Assembly (NCBI RefSeq): GCF_010211765.1
Contig: NZ_PDWO01000010.1
Span: 1 to 64,000 of the forward strand
DNA from: Pseudoxanthomonas kaohsiungensis
GTDB taxonomy: Bacteria > Pseudomonadota > Gammaproteobacteria > Xanthomonadales > Xanthomonadaceae
Direction of reading: 5' to 3'
DNA: 64,000 bases
Shown in pieces: positions 52,015-61,042 of this stretch. The position numbers and the translations under genes are program-made. A model generated the notes under the pieces. That model searched no databases. It was not told the origin of the DNA and saw only the letters and a list, made by a program, of their open reading frames with translations. Numbering within the stretch: position 1 is the stretch's first letter; the number at the start of each line of letters is the position of its first letter.

Positions 52015-52874
52015 CGCTTGTCCGCAGGTTCGTTCGGCAAGCCTGTCGTGGCGAGGGTCGCGGCCACCGTTGCCGGTTGTTTCATCCAGCCGAAGTGGTC
52101 GGCCGGCGCCTGCAGCGCGACCGAATCCAGCTGCACGACCCGGGCCGGCGCATGCGGCAGCTTGGCCAGCAGGGCCTCCATCGAAGTGGACGGTGCCAGC
52201 CAGTCCGACGCCAGTACCACCCCGCAGGCCGGTGCACGCACGCGCGCCATGTCCGCTTCCAGGTCCGCGTCGAAGCCGGCAGCGCGGTAGCGGTTGCTGA
52301 GTCCGACCCGGGCCCAGTCGGCGATCAGGCCCCGCGCCTCGGTGCCGCCGAAGCCCAGCGTCCGGCCGGGCAGGGTGCCTTGCTGCCGGGCCAGCCACGG
52401 CAGGAAGCGGTACACCAGCGGCAGGAGCCAGCCGCGCGGTGCCGGGAAGGTGCGCCAGTAGGGCGTGCCGCTGGCGACCAGCCACAGGCCGGACACCGCG
52501 TCGGGATTCTGGCCGGCGAAGCAGCACGCCAGCTGCCCGCCCAGGCTGTGGCCACCGAGCAGCAACGGGACCTCGTCGCCACCGAGGGCGGCCACGCTGG
52601 CCGGCAGGTCCAGCGCCAGCAGTTCGCGATAGCCCCAGTCCTGCGTTCGCGAGGGACGCAGCGTGCTGCTGCCGTTGCCGCGCCATTCGTGCAGGTGGGT
52701 CGCGACGCCGTGCGTGGCCAGCGCCTGGGCCAGCGGCAGGTAATGGCGCGCCGCCACGCCCAGCGCCGGCAGCCACAGCAGGCGCGCGCGCGGCCGCACC
52801 GGTTCATGCGCCAACAGGGTCCAGCGGTGTCCGTCGGTCGCGGTGGCGGTCGTCTCGGTGGGCGTGGACGTCAT
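52011..52874 (-). CDS. Alpha/beta hydrolase
   Basis: 287 residues. The nucleophile elbow GGHSLGGQ gives Ser110, and a late His is in APADHFGW. WLPALGVAARHYLPLAQALA and HEWRGNGSS are typical of the family's oxyanion and cap-leading loops. Substrate unknown. Its ATG overlaps the thiD stop in ATGA, so it is translationally coupled to thiD. A direct role in thiamine metabolism is possible but unproven. Confidence 0.85.
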   Translation of the reverse strand: MTSTPTETTATATDGHRWTLLAHEPVRPRARLLWLPALGVAARHYLPLAQALATHGVATHLHEWRGNGSSTLRPSRTQDWGYRELLALDLPASVAALGGDEVPLLLGGHSLGGQLACCFAGQNPDAVSGLWLVASGTPYWRTFPAPRGWLLPLVYRFLPWLARQQGTLPGRTLGFGGTEARGLIADWARVGLSNRYRAAGFDADLEADMARVRAPACGVVLASDWLAPSTSMEALLAKLPHAPARVVQLDSVALQAPADHFGWMKQPATVAATLATTGLPNEPADKR

Positions 52875-53692
52875 CGGCCGGGCATCGCCGCGAAGTGATC
52901 GAGTACGTCCACTTCACCGCGGCCGGGGCGGTAACCGCCACGCAGCGCGGCGTGCACGTAGTCGGCCGCCGCCGTGCAGGCCGCGCGCAGGGCCAGGCCG
53001 CGTGCCAGGTTGGCCGCGACCGCCGACGCCAGCGTGCAGCCGGTACCGTGCGCCTCCAGGCGCAGGCGCGGATGGGCCGTGCGCTGTTCGCCGTCGGCGT
53101 CGGCGAGGATGTCGACCACCTCGCCCGGCCCGGCCAGGTGGCCGCCCTTGAGCAGGACCGCCGGAGCGCCCAGCGCGCGCAGCGCGGTGGCGGCCTGCGA
53201 CATCGCCGCAAGGCTGTCGATCCGCCAGCTCAGCAGCAGTTCGGCTTCCGGAAGGTTGGGCGTGATCACCGTGGCCATCGGCAGCAGGCGCGTGCGCAGG
53301 GCATCCAGCGCATCTTCGGCGAGCAGCCGCGCGCCGCTGGTGGCGATCATCACCGGGTCGACCACCACCTGCGCGGGTCGATGCCGCGCCAGGGCACGGG
53401 CGACGGTCTCGATCACCCCGGTGCTGGCGAGCATGCCCAGCTTGACCGCGCCGATGCGGAAGTCGTCGAAGCACGCATCGATCTGCGCGTCGAGGAACGC
53501 CACGTTCGGCACCTCCACCGCGGTCACCCCCCGGGTGTGCTGCGCGGTCAGCGCGGCGATCGCTGACAGCCCGTGCACGCCGTGGGCGGCGAAGGTCTTG
53601 AGGTCGGCCTGGATGCCCGCTCCGCCACCGGAATCGGAGCCGGCGATGGTCAGGACGGAAACCGGGCGCGAATCGGCGCGATGATCGTTCAT
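52871..53692 (-). CDS. thiD: Hydroxymethylpyrimidine/phosphomethylpyrimidine kinase
   Basis: 273 residues. Ribokinase-like fold with the ThiD signatures [50 protein letters not shown] and [10 protein letters not shown]. It phosphorylates HMP and HMP-P for thiamine synthesis and salvage. The longer open frame upstream continues into DUF1275 DNA in another frame, so the ATG at 53692 is the start. No TPP riboswitch is visible. Confidence 0.95.
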   Translation of the reverse strand: MNDHRADSRPVSVLTIAGSDSGGGAGIQADLKTFAAHGVHGLSAIAALTAQHTRGVTAVEVPNVAFLDAQIDACFDDFRIGAVKLGMLASTGVIETVARALARHRPAQVVVDPVMIATSGARLLAEDALDALRTRLLPMATVITPNLPEAELLLSWRIDSLAAMSQAATALRALGAPAVLLKGGHLAGPGEVVDILADADGEQRTAHPRLRLEAHGTGCTLASAVAANLARGLALRAACTAAADYVHAALRGGYRPGRGEVDVLDHFAAMPGR

Positions 53693-53742
53693 GCGGCTAT
53701 TGTGCACCGCCGCCACTGCGCCGCGCGGGCGCGTCGAGCCGG

Positions 53743-54450
53743 TTAGGGGGCATCCTGCGAAGCCGGCCCGTTCCCCGCGCGGCGTTGCCGTACCAGCACC
53801 GCATGCCGGTAGGCGACGTAGCCCACGCCCGTCAGTCCGGTCAGCGCGGACGGCACCAGCAAGGCGTGGTACCGCAGGAGGGAGAACAACCAGGCGCCGA
53901 GGATGCCGCCGCCGAGGAACCCGCTGATGATCAGTCCGCTGAGCGTCAGCCGCCGCATCGGCAGCGGCAGGCCGCGGATCAGGTGGCCCAGGCCGATGCC
54001 CAGGTCGGTGAACATGCCGCTGAGGTGGGTGGTGCGCACCAGCGCGCCGCTGTAGGCGGTGACCATCGCGTTCTGCAGCCCGCAGGCGATCGCCGCCAGC
54101 AGGGCGCCGGACAACTGCTGGCGCACGAACAGCGGGACGGCCGCGGCCAGCAGCAGCGATTCCAGCGCCAGGACGACGCCGTAGCGCCGTCCGAGGCGCA
54201 ACGTGCCGTCCTGGATGATCAGGCCGCTGAGCATCGCGCCGACGCAGAAAGCGATCAGCACGCCCCACAGGTGCGCGACCGCACGCCAGTCCCCCGCCGC
54301 CAACGCTGCGCCCAGCAGGCTGGTGGTTCCGGTCAGGTGGCTGACCGCTTGGTGCTCGAAGCCCAGGTAGCCGACCACGTTGACCATGCCGGCGATGCAC
54401 GCCAGCGTGACCGCCCCGACCCAGACCCAGCGCGGCAGCTGCAGGCCCAT
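53743..54450 (-). CDS. DUF1275 (YoaK-like) membrane protein
   Basis: 235 residues with six membrane segments. DUF1275 blocks: ACIAGMVNVVGYLGFEHQAVSHLTGT, GLQNAMVTAYSGALVRTTHLSGMFTDLGIGLG. Function unknown; relatives are small permease-like proteins. It lies 16 bp downstream of phoH and ahead of thiD on the minus strand. Confidence 0.87.
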   Translation of the reverse strand: MGLQLPRWVWVGAVTLACIAGMVNVVGYLGFEHQAVSHLTGTTSLLGAALAAGDWRAVAHLWGVLIAFCVGAMLSGLIIQDGTLRLGRRYGVVLALESLLLAAAVPLFVRQQLSGALLAAIACGLQNAMVTAYSGALVRTTHLSGMFTDLGIGLGHLIRGLPLPMRRLTLSGLIISGFLGGGILGAWLFSLLRYHALLVPSALTGLTGVGYVAYRHAVLVRQRRAGNGPASQDAP

Positions 54451-54466
54451 GCCCGTGGCCTCTGCG

Positions 54467-55867
54467 CTACAGCACTTCCGACGCGAAGTCGGCCAGGCGC
54501 GAACGCTCGCCGCGGCGCAGCGTGATGTGCGCGCTGTGCGGCCAGTTCTTGAAGCGGTCCACGGCGTAGGTCAGGCCCGAGGTGGTTTCGGTCAGGTAGG
54601 GGGTGTCGATCTGCTCCACGTTGCCCAGGCAGACGATCTTGGTCCCCGGGCCGGCGCGCGTGATCAGCGTCTTCATCTGCTTGGGGGTGAGGTTCTGCGC
54701 CTCGTCCAGGATCAGGTAGCGCGACAGGAACGTGCGGCCGCGCATGAAGTTCATCGATCGGATCTTGATCCGCGAGGCGAGCAGGTCGTTGGTCGCCGCG
54801 CGGCCCCACGCACCGCCTTCCTGGTTGTGCGTCAGCACTTCCAGGTTGTCGGTCAGCGCGCCCATCCACGGGGTCATCTTCTCTTCCTCGGTGCCGGGCA
54901 GGAAGCCGATGTCCTCGCCGACGCTGACCGTGGCGCGGGTCATGATGATCTCGCGGTAGCGCTGCTGGTCCATCGCCTGGGCCAGGCCGGCGGCCAGCGC
55001 CAGCAGGGTCTTGCCGGTGCCGGCGGTGCCGAGCAGGGTGACGAAGTCGATGTCCGGGTCCATCAGCGCGTTGAGCGCGAAGTTCTGCTCGCGGTTGCGC
55101 GCGCTGATGCCCCACACCGCGTGCTGGCCGCTGCGGAAATCGTCGACCAGGGCGAGGGTGGCCTTGCCGCCTTCGACCTTGACCACCCGCAACTCGACCT
55201 CGTCCTCGCCGGGCAGGTACAGGTACTGGTTCGGATGCCAGTCCTCGTCGTCGCGCAGCACCACCTCGTAGCTGGTGCGGCCCTTGTCCGACCACGAGCG
55301 CAGGTCCTTCTCGTGGCGGTCCCAGAAGTCCTCCGGCAGCTCGGTGGCGCCGGTGTAGAGCAGGCTGAAGTCGTCCAGCGCGCGGTCGTTCTCGTAGTCC
55401 TCCGACACGATCCCGGCGATGGCCGCCTTGATCCGCAGGTTGATGTCCTTGGAGACGAACACCACCGGGATCTCGGCCGGCGTCTGTTCCTTCAGCGCCA
55501 GGATCGCGCCGAGGATGGCGTTGTCCGGGATGACCGCGCCGAAGCTCTTGCCGGCCTCGAAGTGGCTGGTCTGGAAGCGCAGCAGGCCCGCGCTCTGCCG
55601 GCCGCGCAGCTGCACGCCCTGCGGCTGGACCAGCGGGATGCCGTCGGCCAGCCGCTCCAGCCCGGCGTTCTCGACCAGCTCGTTGAGGAACCGGCTGACC
55701 TGGCGCGCGTTGCGGCTCGCCTCGGAGGTGCCCTTCTTGGCGTTGTCCAGCTCCTCGATGACCTGCATCGGCAGGAAGATGTCGTGCTCGTCGAACTTGA
55801 ACAGCGCGGTCGGATCGTGCATCAGCACGTTGGTATCCAGCACGTAGATGCGCTTGCCTCGGGTCAT
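54467..55867 (-). CDS. PIN-PhoH protein (PhoH2-type)
   Basis: 466 residues. N-terminal PIN nuclease domain (about 1-150; YVLDTNVLMHDP with its metal Asp residues) fused to a PhoH ATPase (about 250-450; LLGTAGTGKTLLALAAGLAQA, MTRATVSVGEDIGFLPG, YLILDEAQNLTPKQ). PhoH2 proteins are sequence-specific RNA helicase/RNases, often paired with antitoxins, but in xanthomonads and pseudomonads this gene stands alone near bcp, as here. The ATG at 55867 gives the standard start. Confidence 0.93.
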   Translation of the reverse strand: MTRGKRIYVLDTNVLMHDPTALFKFDEHDIFLPMQVIEELDNAKKGTSEASRNARQVSRFLNELVENAGLERLADGIPLVQPQGVQLRGRQSAGLLRFQTSHFEAGKSFGAVIPDNAILGAILALKEQTPAEIPVVFVSKDINLRIKAAIAGIVSEDYENDRALDDFSLLYTGATELPEDFWDRHEKDLRSWSDKGRTSYEVVLRDDEDWHPNQYLYLPGEDEVELRVVKVEGGKATLALVDDFRSGQHAVWGISARNREQNFALNALMDPDIDFVTLLGTAGTGKTLLALAAGLAQAMDQQRYREIIMTRATVSVGEDIGFLPGTEEEKMTPWMGALTDNLEVLTHNQEGGAWGRAATNDLLASRIKIRSMNFMRGRTFLSRYLILDEAQNLTPKQMKTLITRAGPGTKIVCLGNVEQIDTPYLTETTSGLTYAVDRFKNWPHSAHITLRRGERSRLADFASEVL

Positions 55868-56012
55868 CGTGGCTTCCTGGTGGATGGTGCGTTGCATGGG
55901 GGTGGAACGCGGTCGCACGCAACGGCGCCGATCGCGCGCACCGGTGCCGGACAGGGGCGAGCCGCCGCGGCCTGCGGGGCAGGGCGACGGAGGCTCTGGA
56001 TCGGGGCGGCGG

Positions 56013-56489
56013 TCACTGGGAGGCTTCGGCCTTCAGCGCGTCGAGCACGGCCTGGGCGTGCCCGGGGACCTTGACCCCGCGCCATTCGCGCACGATGCGC
56101 GAGTCGGGCGAGACCAGGAAGGTGCTGCGGACCACGCCCAGCACCTTGCGGCCGTACATGTTCTTCTCGTGGATGACGTCGAAGGCGCGGCACAGGGCTT
56201 CGTCGCCATCGCTGACCAGCGCGAAGTCGAAGCCCTGCTTCGCGCAGAAGTTGTCGTGCGACTTCACCGAGTCGCGCGACACCCCCAGCACTTCGGCGCC
56301 CAGTTCGTGGAACCGCGGCAGCAGCGCGTTGAAATCCAGGCCCTCGGTGGTGCAGCCGGGCGTGCTGTCCTTGGGGTAGAAATACAGCACCAGCCAGCGG
56401 CCTGCGTAATCGGCGAGGGAGGCGGTGCGGCCGCCGGACAGGGCCAGCGGCAGTTTCAGGGTGGAGCGGTCGAGCCTGGGTTGCTTCAT
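56013..56489 (-). CDS. bcp: Thioredoxin-dependent peroxiredoxin (Bcp/PrxQ)
   Basis: 158 residues. Peroxidatic Cys46 in STPGCTTE. The usual E. coli-type resolving Cys five residues later is absent (Leu51), but Cys82 in DNFCAKQGF lies 36 residues on, the same arrangement as the Cys47-Cys83 pair described for Xylella PrxQ. It reduces peroxides with thioredoxin. It follows gcvR by 21 bp. Confidence 0.94.
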   Translation of the reverse strand: MKQPRLDRSTLKLPLALSGGRTASLADYAGRWLVLYFYPKDSTPGCTTEGLDFNALLPRFHELGAEVLGVSRDSVKSHDNFCAKQGFDFALVSDGDEALCRAFDVIHEKNMYGRKVLGVVRSTFLVSPDSRIVREWRGVKVPGHAQAVLDALKAEASQ

Positions 56490-56510
56490 CGTGCCGGAAC
56501 CGCGCTCCCG

Positions 56511-57086
56511 TCAGAACTTCATCGGATCCATGATCGCGTCCAGGTTCAAGTGGTCGCAGAACTCGAGGAAATCGTCGCGCAGCGCGGCGATGTGCATGTT
56601 CGCGGGCACGCCGATCGTCACCTGCGCCGAGAACATCTCCGCGCCGGTCTGCATCGCCCGGTAGCGGGTGCTCTGCAGGTTCTCGATGGTGATGCCTTGG
56701 CGGTCGAAGAAGTCGGCCAGCTGGAACAGGATGCCGGGCTTGTCGGCGGCCACGACCTCGACGATATACGGCAGCAGGTTGGACTGGATCTGCTTGGCGC
56801 CGGTGCGGTACCAGTTGAGCTTCAGGCCTTCCTCGCGGTCGAGCCGGCCGAGCATGGCTTCCAGCTTGGCCACCGCGTCCCACGAACCGGTCGCCAGCGC
56901 GGTCATCGACACGTCGCGGCCCACCGTGGCCAACCGCGCATCCACCAGGTTGCACCCGCTGTCGGCGATGCGGCGCGTCACCGACAGCAGCGGCGACTCC
57001 GGATGCGTCGTATAGGCGTTGATCAGGAGGTGGTTTTCGTTCGGCGAAGGCCGGGGCGGGGTGTCGGTCAAGGAGGCTTCCGGCAT
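56511..57086 (-). CDS. gcvR: GcvR-like ACT-domain regulator
   Basis: 191 residues. Two ACT domains: about 20-90 (NAYTTHPESPLLSVTRRIADSGCNLVDARL) and about 105-185 (VVAADKPGILFQLADFFDRQGITIENLQSTRY). GcvR represses the glycine cleavage operon together with GcvA by protein contact, not by DNA binding. It is divergent from dapA across an inverted-repeat promoter (57134-57168), as in Xanthomonas. Confidence 0.85.
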   Translation of the reverse strand: MPEASLTDTPPRPSPNENHLLINAYTTHPESPLLSVTRRIADSGCNLVDARLATVGRDVSMTALATGSWDAVAKLEAMLGRLDREEGLKLNWYRTGAKQIQSNLLPYIVEVVAADKPGILFQLADFFDRQGITIENLQSTRYRAMQTGAEMFSAQVTIGVPANMHIAALRDDFLEFCDHLNLDAIMDPMKF

Positions 57087-57133
57087 TGCGAGAGGCTGAA
57101 TGGCGGCTGGGCTCGCCCGGCCGCTGGGCGCAG

Positions 57134-57168
57134 CATACTTGCCCGTGCTTTCAGGCCGCAAGTATGAT
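57134..57168. promoter_or_regulatory. Face-to-face promoters of gcvR and dapA with an inverted repeat
   Basis: For dapA, TTGCCC (57139-57144), 18 bp, TATGAT (57163-57168). On the other strand TTGCGG, 18 bp, TATGCT serves gcvR. The perfect 9-bp dyad CATACTTGC / GCAAGTATG (57134-57142 and 57158-57166) covers both -35 and -10 boxes. Both promoters occupy the same DNA and should exclude each other. The dyad may also be an operator. Confidence 0.65.
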
Positions 57169-57230
57169 CGGGCCTCCTGAAAACCGGGCCGCGCCATGCG
57201 CGGAACCCGCAGAATCCAGAGCCAACCGCT

Positions 57231-58139
57231 TTGCATCCCACCGGCCTGATCACCGCGCTTGCGACCCCGTTCGACGAGGCCGGCGCACTGGACCTCGACG
57301 CCTGGCGCCGGCTGCTGCAATGGCAGCTGGCCCGCGGCGTGCAGGGACTGGTCGTGGCCGGATCGACCGGCGAGGCGGCGATGCTCGAGGACGCCGAGTA
57401 CGACGCGTTGCTGCGCCTGGCGGTGGAAACCGTCGCCGGCCGCGTGCCGGTGCTGGCCGGTACCGGCCAGCCGGGCACCGCGCGCACGATCGCCCAGACC
57501 CGCCGCGCCGCCGCCGCAGGCGCCGATGCGGCGCTGGTGGTGGTGCCACCCTACGTGCGGCCGACCCAGGCCGGGCTGCTGGCGCACTACCGCGCCGTGG
57601 CCGAACAGGGCGGACTGCCGGTGCTGCTGTACAACGTCCCGGGTCGCACCGGCGCCGACATGCTGCCCGATACCGTGGCCGAGCTGGCCTCGCACGAACG
57701 TATCGTCGGCATCAAGGAAGCGGTCGCCGATCCGTCGCGGATGGCGGCACTGGTCGCGCTGCGCGGCCCCGGTTTCAGCGTGCTCGGCGGCGACGACGGC
57801 AGCGCCTGTGGCGCCATGCTCGCCGGCGCCGATGGCCTGGTCTCGGTCGGCTCGAACGCGGCCCCGGCCGCCTACCGTCGCCTGTGCGACCTGGCGCGCG
57901 GCGGCGAGACGGTCGCCGCGCGCGAATGGGATGCACGGCTGGCACCGCTGCATGGCTTCTGCGGCGTTGAGTCCAATCCGATCCCGGTCAAGGCGCTGCT
58001 GCAGCGTCTCGGCCACGGGCAAGGCTTGCGCCTGCCGCTGCTGCCGCTGTCGGCGCAGTTCCAGGGCGAGGCGGCCGCCATGGTCGCGCTGGCGCGCGAA
58101 CTCGAATCACTCAGTGGCCGCGAAGCGCTCGCGGCCTGA
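57231..58139 (+). CDS. dapA: 4-hydroxy-tetrahydrodipicolinate synthase
   Basis: 302 residues with an apparent TTG start (no in-frame ATG precedes it). [16 protein letters not shown] (residues 44-49), Tyr134 in [10 protein letters not shown], Arg139 and Schiff-base Lys162 in GIKEAVAD. E. coli has Thr-Thr at the 44-45 position; here it is Ser-Thr, so the hydroxyl relay is kept. First step of lysine/meso-DAP synthesis from aspartate semialdehyde and pyruvate. It is followed after 24 bp by bamC, as in many gammaproteobacteria. Confidence 0.95.
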   Translation: MHPTGLITALATPFDEAGALDLDAWRRLLQWQLARGVQGLVVAGSTGEAAMLEDAEYDALLRLAVETVAGRVPVLAGTGQPGTARTIAQTRRAAAAGADAALVVVPPYVRPTQAGLLAHYRAVAEQGGLPVLLYNVPGRTGADMLPDTVAELASHERIVGIKEAVADPSRMAALVALRGPGFSVLGGDDGSACGAMLAGADGLVSVGSNAAPAAYRRLCDLARGGETVAAREWDARLAPLHGFCGVESNPIPVKALLQRLGHGQGLRLPLLPLSAQFQGEAAAMVALARELESLSGREALAA

Positions 58140-58163
58140 TCCAGACAACCCCGGAGAGCATTG

Positions 58164-58691
58164 ATGTCCAACACTTCCCGCTTCGCCCGTGCCTCCGTGG
58201 CCGTGCTGCTGGCGTCCACCGCCACCGTGCTGCTCGGCGGCTGCTCCTGGTTCAGCAAGGGTCCCAAGGGCGACTACGCGCTGGCGGCCGAGGAGCGTCC
58301 GCTGGAGGTGCCGCCGGACCTGAACCTGCCCGACACCTCCGGGGCGATGGCGCTGCCGCCGGCCGGCGGTGCCGCGCCGCGTCCGCAGCAGGCGCCGGCC
58401 GCCGCCCCGGCGGCTTCGCCGAGCGGTTTCACCGTGCCGGGTACCCGCGATGCGGTGTTCGCCCAGGTCGGCACCGCGCTGGAAGGCATCGAGGGCGTGA
58501 CCATCGCCAGCCGCGCCCAGTTGCTGGGCACCTACGACGTCAGTTACCAGGGCGTGGACTTCCTGGTGCGGGTGGTCGCGGTCGAGGGCGGCGCCTATGT
58601 TTCGGCGGTCGATCCGCGCGGCCTGCCCGCCACCGCCGAGGCGCCGCTGAAGGTGGTCGCCGCACTGCAGGCGGCGCTGGCCAAGGGCTGA
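58164..58691 (+). CDS. bamC: Outer-membrane assembly lipoprotein BamC (NlpB), short form
   Basis: 175 residues. Lipobox LLGGC (Cys27) and then the BamC N-terminal region YALAAEERPLEVPPDLNLPDTSG, which in E. coli threads into BamD. Only one helix-grip-like domain follows (about 88-173); E. coli BamC is about 344 residues with two. BamC helps BamA insert outer-membrane proteins. A TTG one codon upstream also lies in frame; the ATG is preferred. Position after dapA supports the call. Confidence 0.8.
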   Translation: MSNTSRFARASVAVLLASTATVLLGGCSWFSKGPKGDYALAAEERPLEVPPDLNLPDTSGAMALPPAGGAAPRPQQAPAAAPAASPSGFTVPGTRDAVFAQVGTALEGIEGVTIASRAQLLGTYDVSYQGVDFLVRVVAVEGGAYVSAVDPRGLPATAEAPLKVVAALQAALAKG

Positions 58692-58718
58692 CGACACGGC
58701 GCCTGCCATCGCCGTCGC

Positions 58719-58747
58719 AAGAAAGGCGCCCCCTGGGCGCCTTTCTT
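58719..58747 (+). terminator. Terminator after bamC
   Basis: AAGAAAGGCGCCC and GGGCGCCTTTCTT are perfect 13-bp arms with a CCT loop, so it can act on both strands. It lies 27 bp after the bamC stop. Confidence 0.85.
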
Positions 58748-58748
58748 C

Positions 58749-58812
58749 GTAGAGCGGGGCTTGCCCCGCTGCCACCAGTCCGAAACGCGCAGCGGGGCAA
58801 GCCCCGCTCTAC
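58749..58812. repeat. GTAG REP pair (inverted) between bamC and fdxA
   Basis: A forward copy (58749-58771, GTAGAGCGGGGC) and its inverse (58790-58812, GCCCCGCTCTAC) are 18 bp apart. The second ends 2 bp from the fdxA stop. Together with the terminator at 58719 it separates the convergent genes. Confidence 0.85.
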
Positions 58813-58814
58813 GC

Positions 58815-59138
58815 TCAGCGTTCCAGCAGCGGCAACTTGCCCGGCTTGCCGTCCCACTCGGCCGCATCGGCCAGCGGTTCCTTGCGCACCGTGATCACCG
58901 GCCAGGCCTGCGACAGCTCGGCGTTGAGCGCGACGAAGCCTTCCTGGCCGGCGGGCACGTCATCCTCCGGGTAGATCGCGTTGGCCGGGCATTCGGGCTC
59001 GCACAGGGTGCAGTCGATGCACTCGTCCGGATCGATCACGAGGAAGTTGGGGCCTTCGTGGAAGCAGTCGACCGGGCACACCTCCACGCAGTCGGTGTAC
59101 TTGCACTTGATGCAGTTCTCGGTGACGACGAAGGGCAT
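58815..59138 (-). CDS. fdxA: Seven-iron ferredoxin FdxA
   Basis: 107 residues. Cys9, 12, 17, 21, 25 and 40, 43, 46, 50 match the [3Fe-4S]/[4Fe-4S] pattern of Azotobacter-type FdI shifted by one ([17 protein letters not shown] and [12 protein letters not shown]). It carries electrons at low potential; physiological partner not shown. Monocistronic, leftward. Confidence 0.96.
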   Translation of the reverse strand: MPFVVTENCIKCKYTDCVEVCPVDCFHEGPNFLVIDPDECIDCTLCEPECPANAIYPEDDVPAGQEGFVALNAELSQAWPVITVRKEPLADAAEWDGKPGKLPLLER

Positions 59139-59212
59139 GGGCGGCGCGGGGCGTGGCGAACAGGGCGCGCCATTCTAGTCCACCGGCCGGCCGGCGTCGC
59201 GCCGGGGACGCG

Positions 59213-60112
59213 TCACGCCAGGCCGCGGGTCCGCGCCAGTCGGTGCATGCCGGCGGCGGCCAGCTCCTCGGAATGGCGCTGCACTTCGATGCCGCGTGCC
59301 TGCAGGGCGCGCGCATAGCGCTCCACCAGCGCCTCGCTGCCGACCAGGTGCACCGGCGCCGGCAAGCCGGCGAGCGCGGCCTGCAGTTCGTGCCCGATCA
59401 GCAGGCCGGACAGGTACGAAGGCAGCGCGGCCTGGGCGAAGTGGCCGAAAAGCGACGCGGTGCGCACGCCGAACAGGTCGTGCAGCAGCCCGCTGGCGGG
59501 ATCGCGGCTGCATTCGAGGCCGGCGTCGAACGCGGCGAGGTCCATCGGCGGCTCGCCTTCGGGCATGCTGCGCCCGAGGATGCTGTGCAAGCGCAGCACC
59601 GAATACAGCTCGCCGGTCATCGCGGTGGAGACGTGGACGATGGCGCCCTCGCGCACGCGCACCCACTTGCTGTGGGTGCCGGGCAGGCACAGGGTGTGGG
59701 TGCCGGGCCCGAGCGTGTCGAGCAGGCCGGCCACCTGGGTTTCCTCGCCGCGCATCACGTCGCCCACCAGTGGCCCGTGGTCGGCCACCCCGGGAACGCA
59801 CCACAGCGTGCGCCGGGCCAGCCCGGGCGCCTCCAGCGACGCGTCCAGGTGCAGCATGCCTGCGGCCAGCGCCGCGGCGTCGGCCGGGCAGCGCACGTAC
59901 GGCACTTCGATCCAGCCCCCGCGCGCGCCGACCATGCCGGCCATGACCACCAGTGGATCGTCCCAGTCCGCCAGGAGTGCGCCGAGCACCTTGCCGAAGC
60001 GGCCATGGCAGGCCAGTGCCCCTTCGTTGCTGCGGCGCCGCTCCAGGACGAGACCGTCCGCGGCGAGCCGGTAGGCGCGCAGGCTGGTGCCGCCCCAGTC
60101 CACCGCGATCAT
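59213..60112 (-). CDS. dgoK: 2-dehydro-3-deoxygalactonokinase
   Basis: 299 residues. ASKHA-like sugar kinase of the DgoK family: N-terminal phosphate loop MIAVDWGGTSLRAYRL, then VMAGMVGARGGW, RGEETQVAGLL, LPGTHSKWVRV and LIGHEL. It phosphorylates 2-dehydro-3-deoxy-D-galactonate. Its ATG overlaps the stop of the lactonase gene in ATGA. Last gene of the galactonate operon. Confidence 0.92.
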   Translation of the reverse strand: MIAVDWGGTSLRAYRLAADGLVLERRRSNEGALACHGRFGKVLGALLADWDDPLVVMAGMVGARGGWIEVPYVRCPADAAALAAGMLHLDASLEAPGLARRTLWCVPGVADHGPLVGDVMRGEETQVAGLLDTLGPGTHTLCLPGTHSKWVRVREGAIVHVSTAMTGELYSVLRLHSILGRSMPEGEPPMDLAAFDAGLECSRDPASGLLHDLFGVRTASLFGHFAQAALPSYLSGLLIGHELQAALAGLPAPVHLVGSEALVERYARALQARGIEVQRHSEELAAAGMHRLARTRGLA

Positions 60113-61032
60113 GGCAATACCACCCGGCCTTCCGGCAGGCCGAGCGCCCGCGGCAGGCGGAGCTCGAACAGGTTGCCCGAGCCGGGCCAGGCGCTGCGCG
60201 CAGCCTGGCCGAGTCCCTGCGGCGAGGTGATCACGTACAGCGTGTCCAGGCCCGGGCCGCCGATCGCGCAACAGGAGGGTTGCGGCACCGGCATCGGCAC
60301 GATCCGGTCGACCGTGCCGTCGGGGCGGTAGCGCACCACCCGCGCGCCGCCCCACTGGGCGTTCCAGAGGTGGCCTTCCGCGTCGATGGTGGAGCCGTCC
60401 GCCACCGCGCCGGGCAGGTCGACCCGCGCGAACACCCGCGACCGACCCACCTGCGCCCGGTCCGGGTCGTAGTCGCAGCAGTGGATCTCCGCCGACATCG
60501 AGTCGCACCAGTACAGGGTGCGGCCATCGGCCGAGAACGCGATCGAGTTGGAGATGGCCACCGGCGGCAGCGGCAGCGGTCGCAGGCCGTGCGCGGCCGA
60601 GTACTGGTAGAACGCGCCGACCGGAGCCTTCGTCGCCGATTCGTCCATGGTGCCGAACACGAAGTTGCCATGCCGGTCGGCGCGGCCGTCGTTGCTGCGC
60701 GTGCGCGGCTCGTGCGGCTCCACGTCGGCCAGGTGCACCAGCGGCACCGCGTCCGCGCCGTCGGCCAACGCCGCGTCGAGGTCCGCGCGGTACAGCGCCT
60801 TGGCCAGGACCAGCAGCAGGTCGCCCGCCTGGCCCAGGCCGATGCAGCCGGGGCGGTCGGGCAGGGGCCAGGACCGCGAGGTTCCCTGTGCCGGCAGGTA
60901 CATCCACAGGCGGGCGCCGTCGATGTCGACCCACAGCAGCGCCTGGCGGCGCTCGCACCACAGCACACCCTCGCCGTGGGCGCAGCGGGAATCGACGGTC
61001 AGGCGGGCCGGGTCGGACGGGGCGGGATCCAT
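60109..61032 (-). CDS. SMP-30/gluconolactonase-family lactonase
   Basis: 307 residues. Six-bladed propeller. Metal/active-site pattern: HGEGVLWCE (Glu), RSNDGRADRHGNF (Asn-Asp), ISNSIAFSADG (Asn) and VADGSTIDAEGHLW (Asp). In this operon it most likely opens D-galactono-lactone to galactonate, the step before DgoD. The ATG at 61032 is preferred over one 78 bases upstream, which would overlap dgoD. Confidence 0.88.
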   Translation of the reverse strand: MDPAPSDPARLTVDSRCAHGEGVLWCERRQALLWVDIDGARLWMYLPAQGTSRSWPLPDRPGCIGLGQAGDLLLVLAKALYRADLDAALADGADAVPLVHLADVEPHEPRTRSNDGRADRHGNFVFGTMDESATKAPVGAFYQYSAAHGLRPLPLPPVAISNSIAFSADGRTLYWCDSMSAEIHCCDYDPDRAQVGRSRVFARVDLPGAVADGSTIDAEGHLWNAQWGGARVVRYRPDGTVDRIVPMPVPQPSCCAIGGPGLDTLYVITSPQGLGQAARSAWPGSGNLFELRLPRALGLPEGRVVLP

Positions 61033-61042
61033 CGTCGACGTT

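Noticed and set aside
54467-55867. PhoH2 toxin-antitoxin module
   Set aside because: No small antitoxin gene overlaps the 5' end; the 145-bp upstream gap holds no ORF of that type.
57087-57230. Glycine or lysine riboswitch between gcvR and dapA
   Set aside because: The gap is 144 bp and is filled by overlapping promoters; no aptamer-like conserved segments are seen.
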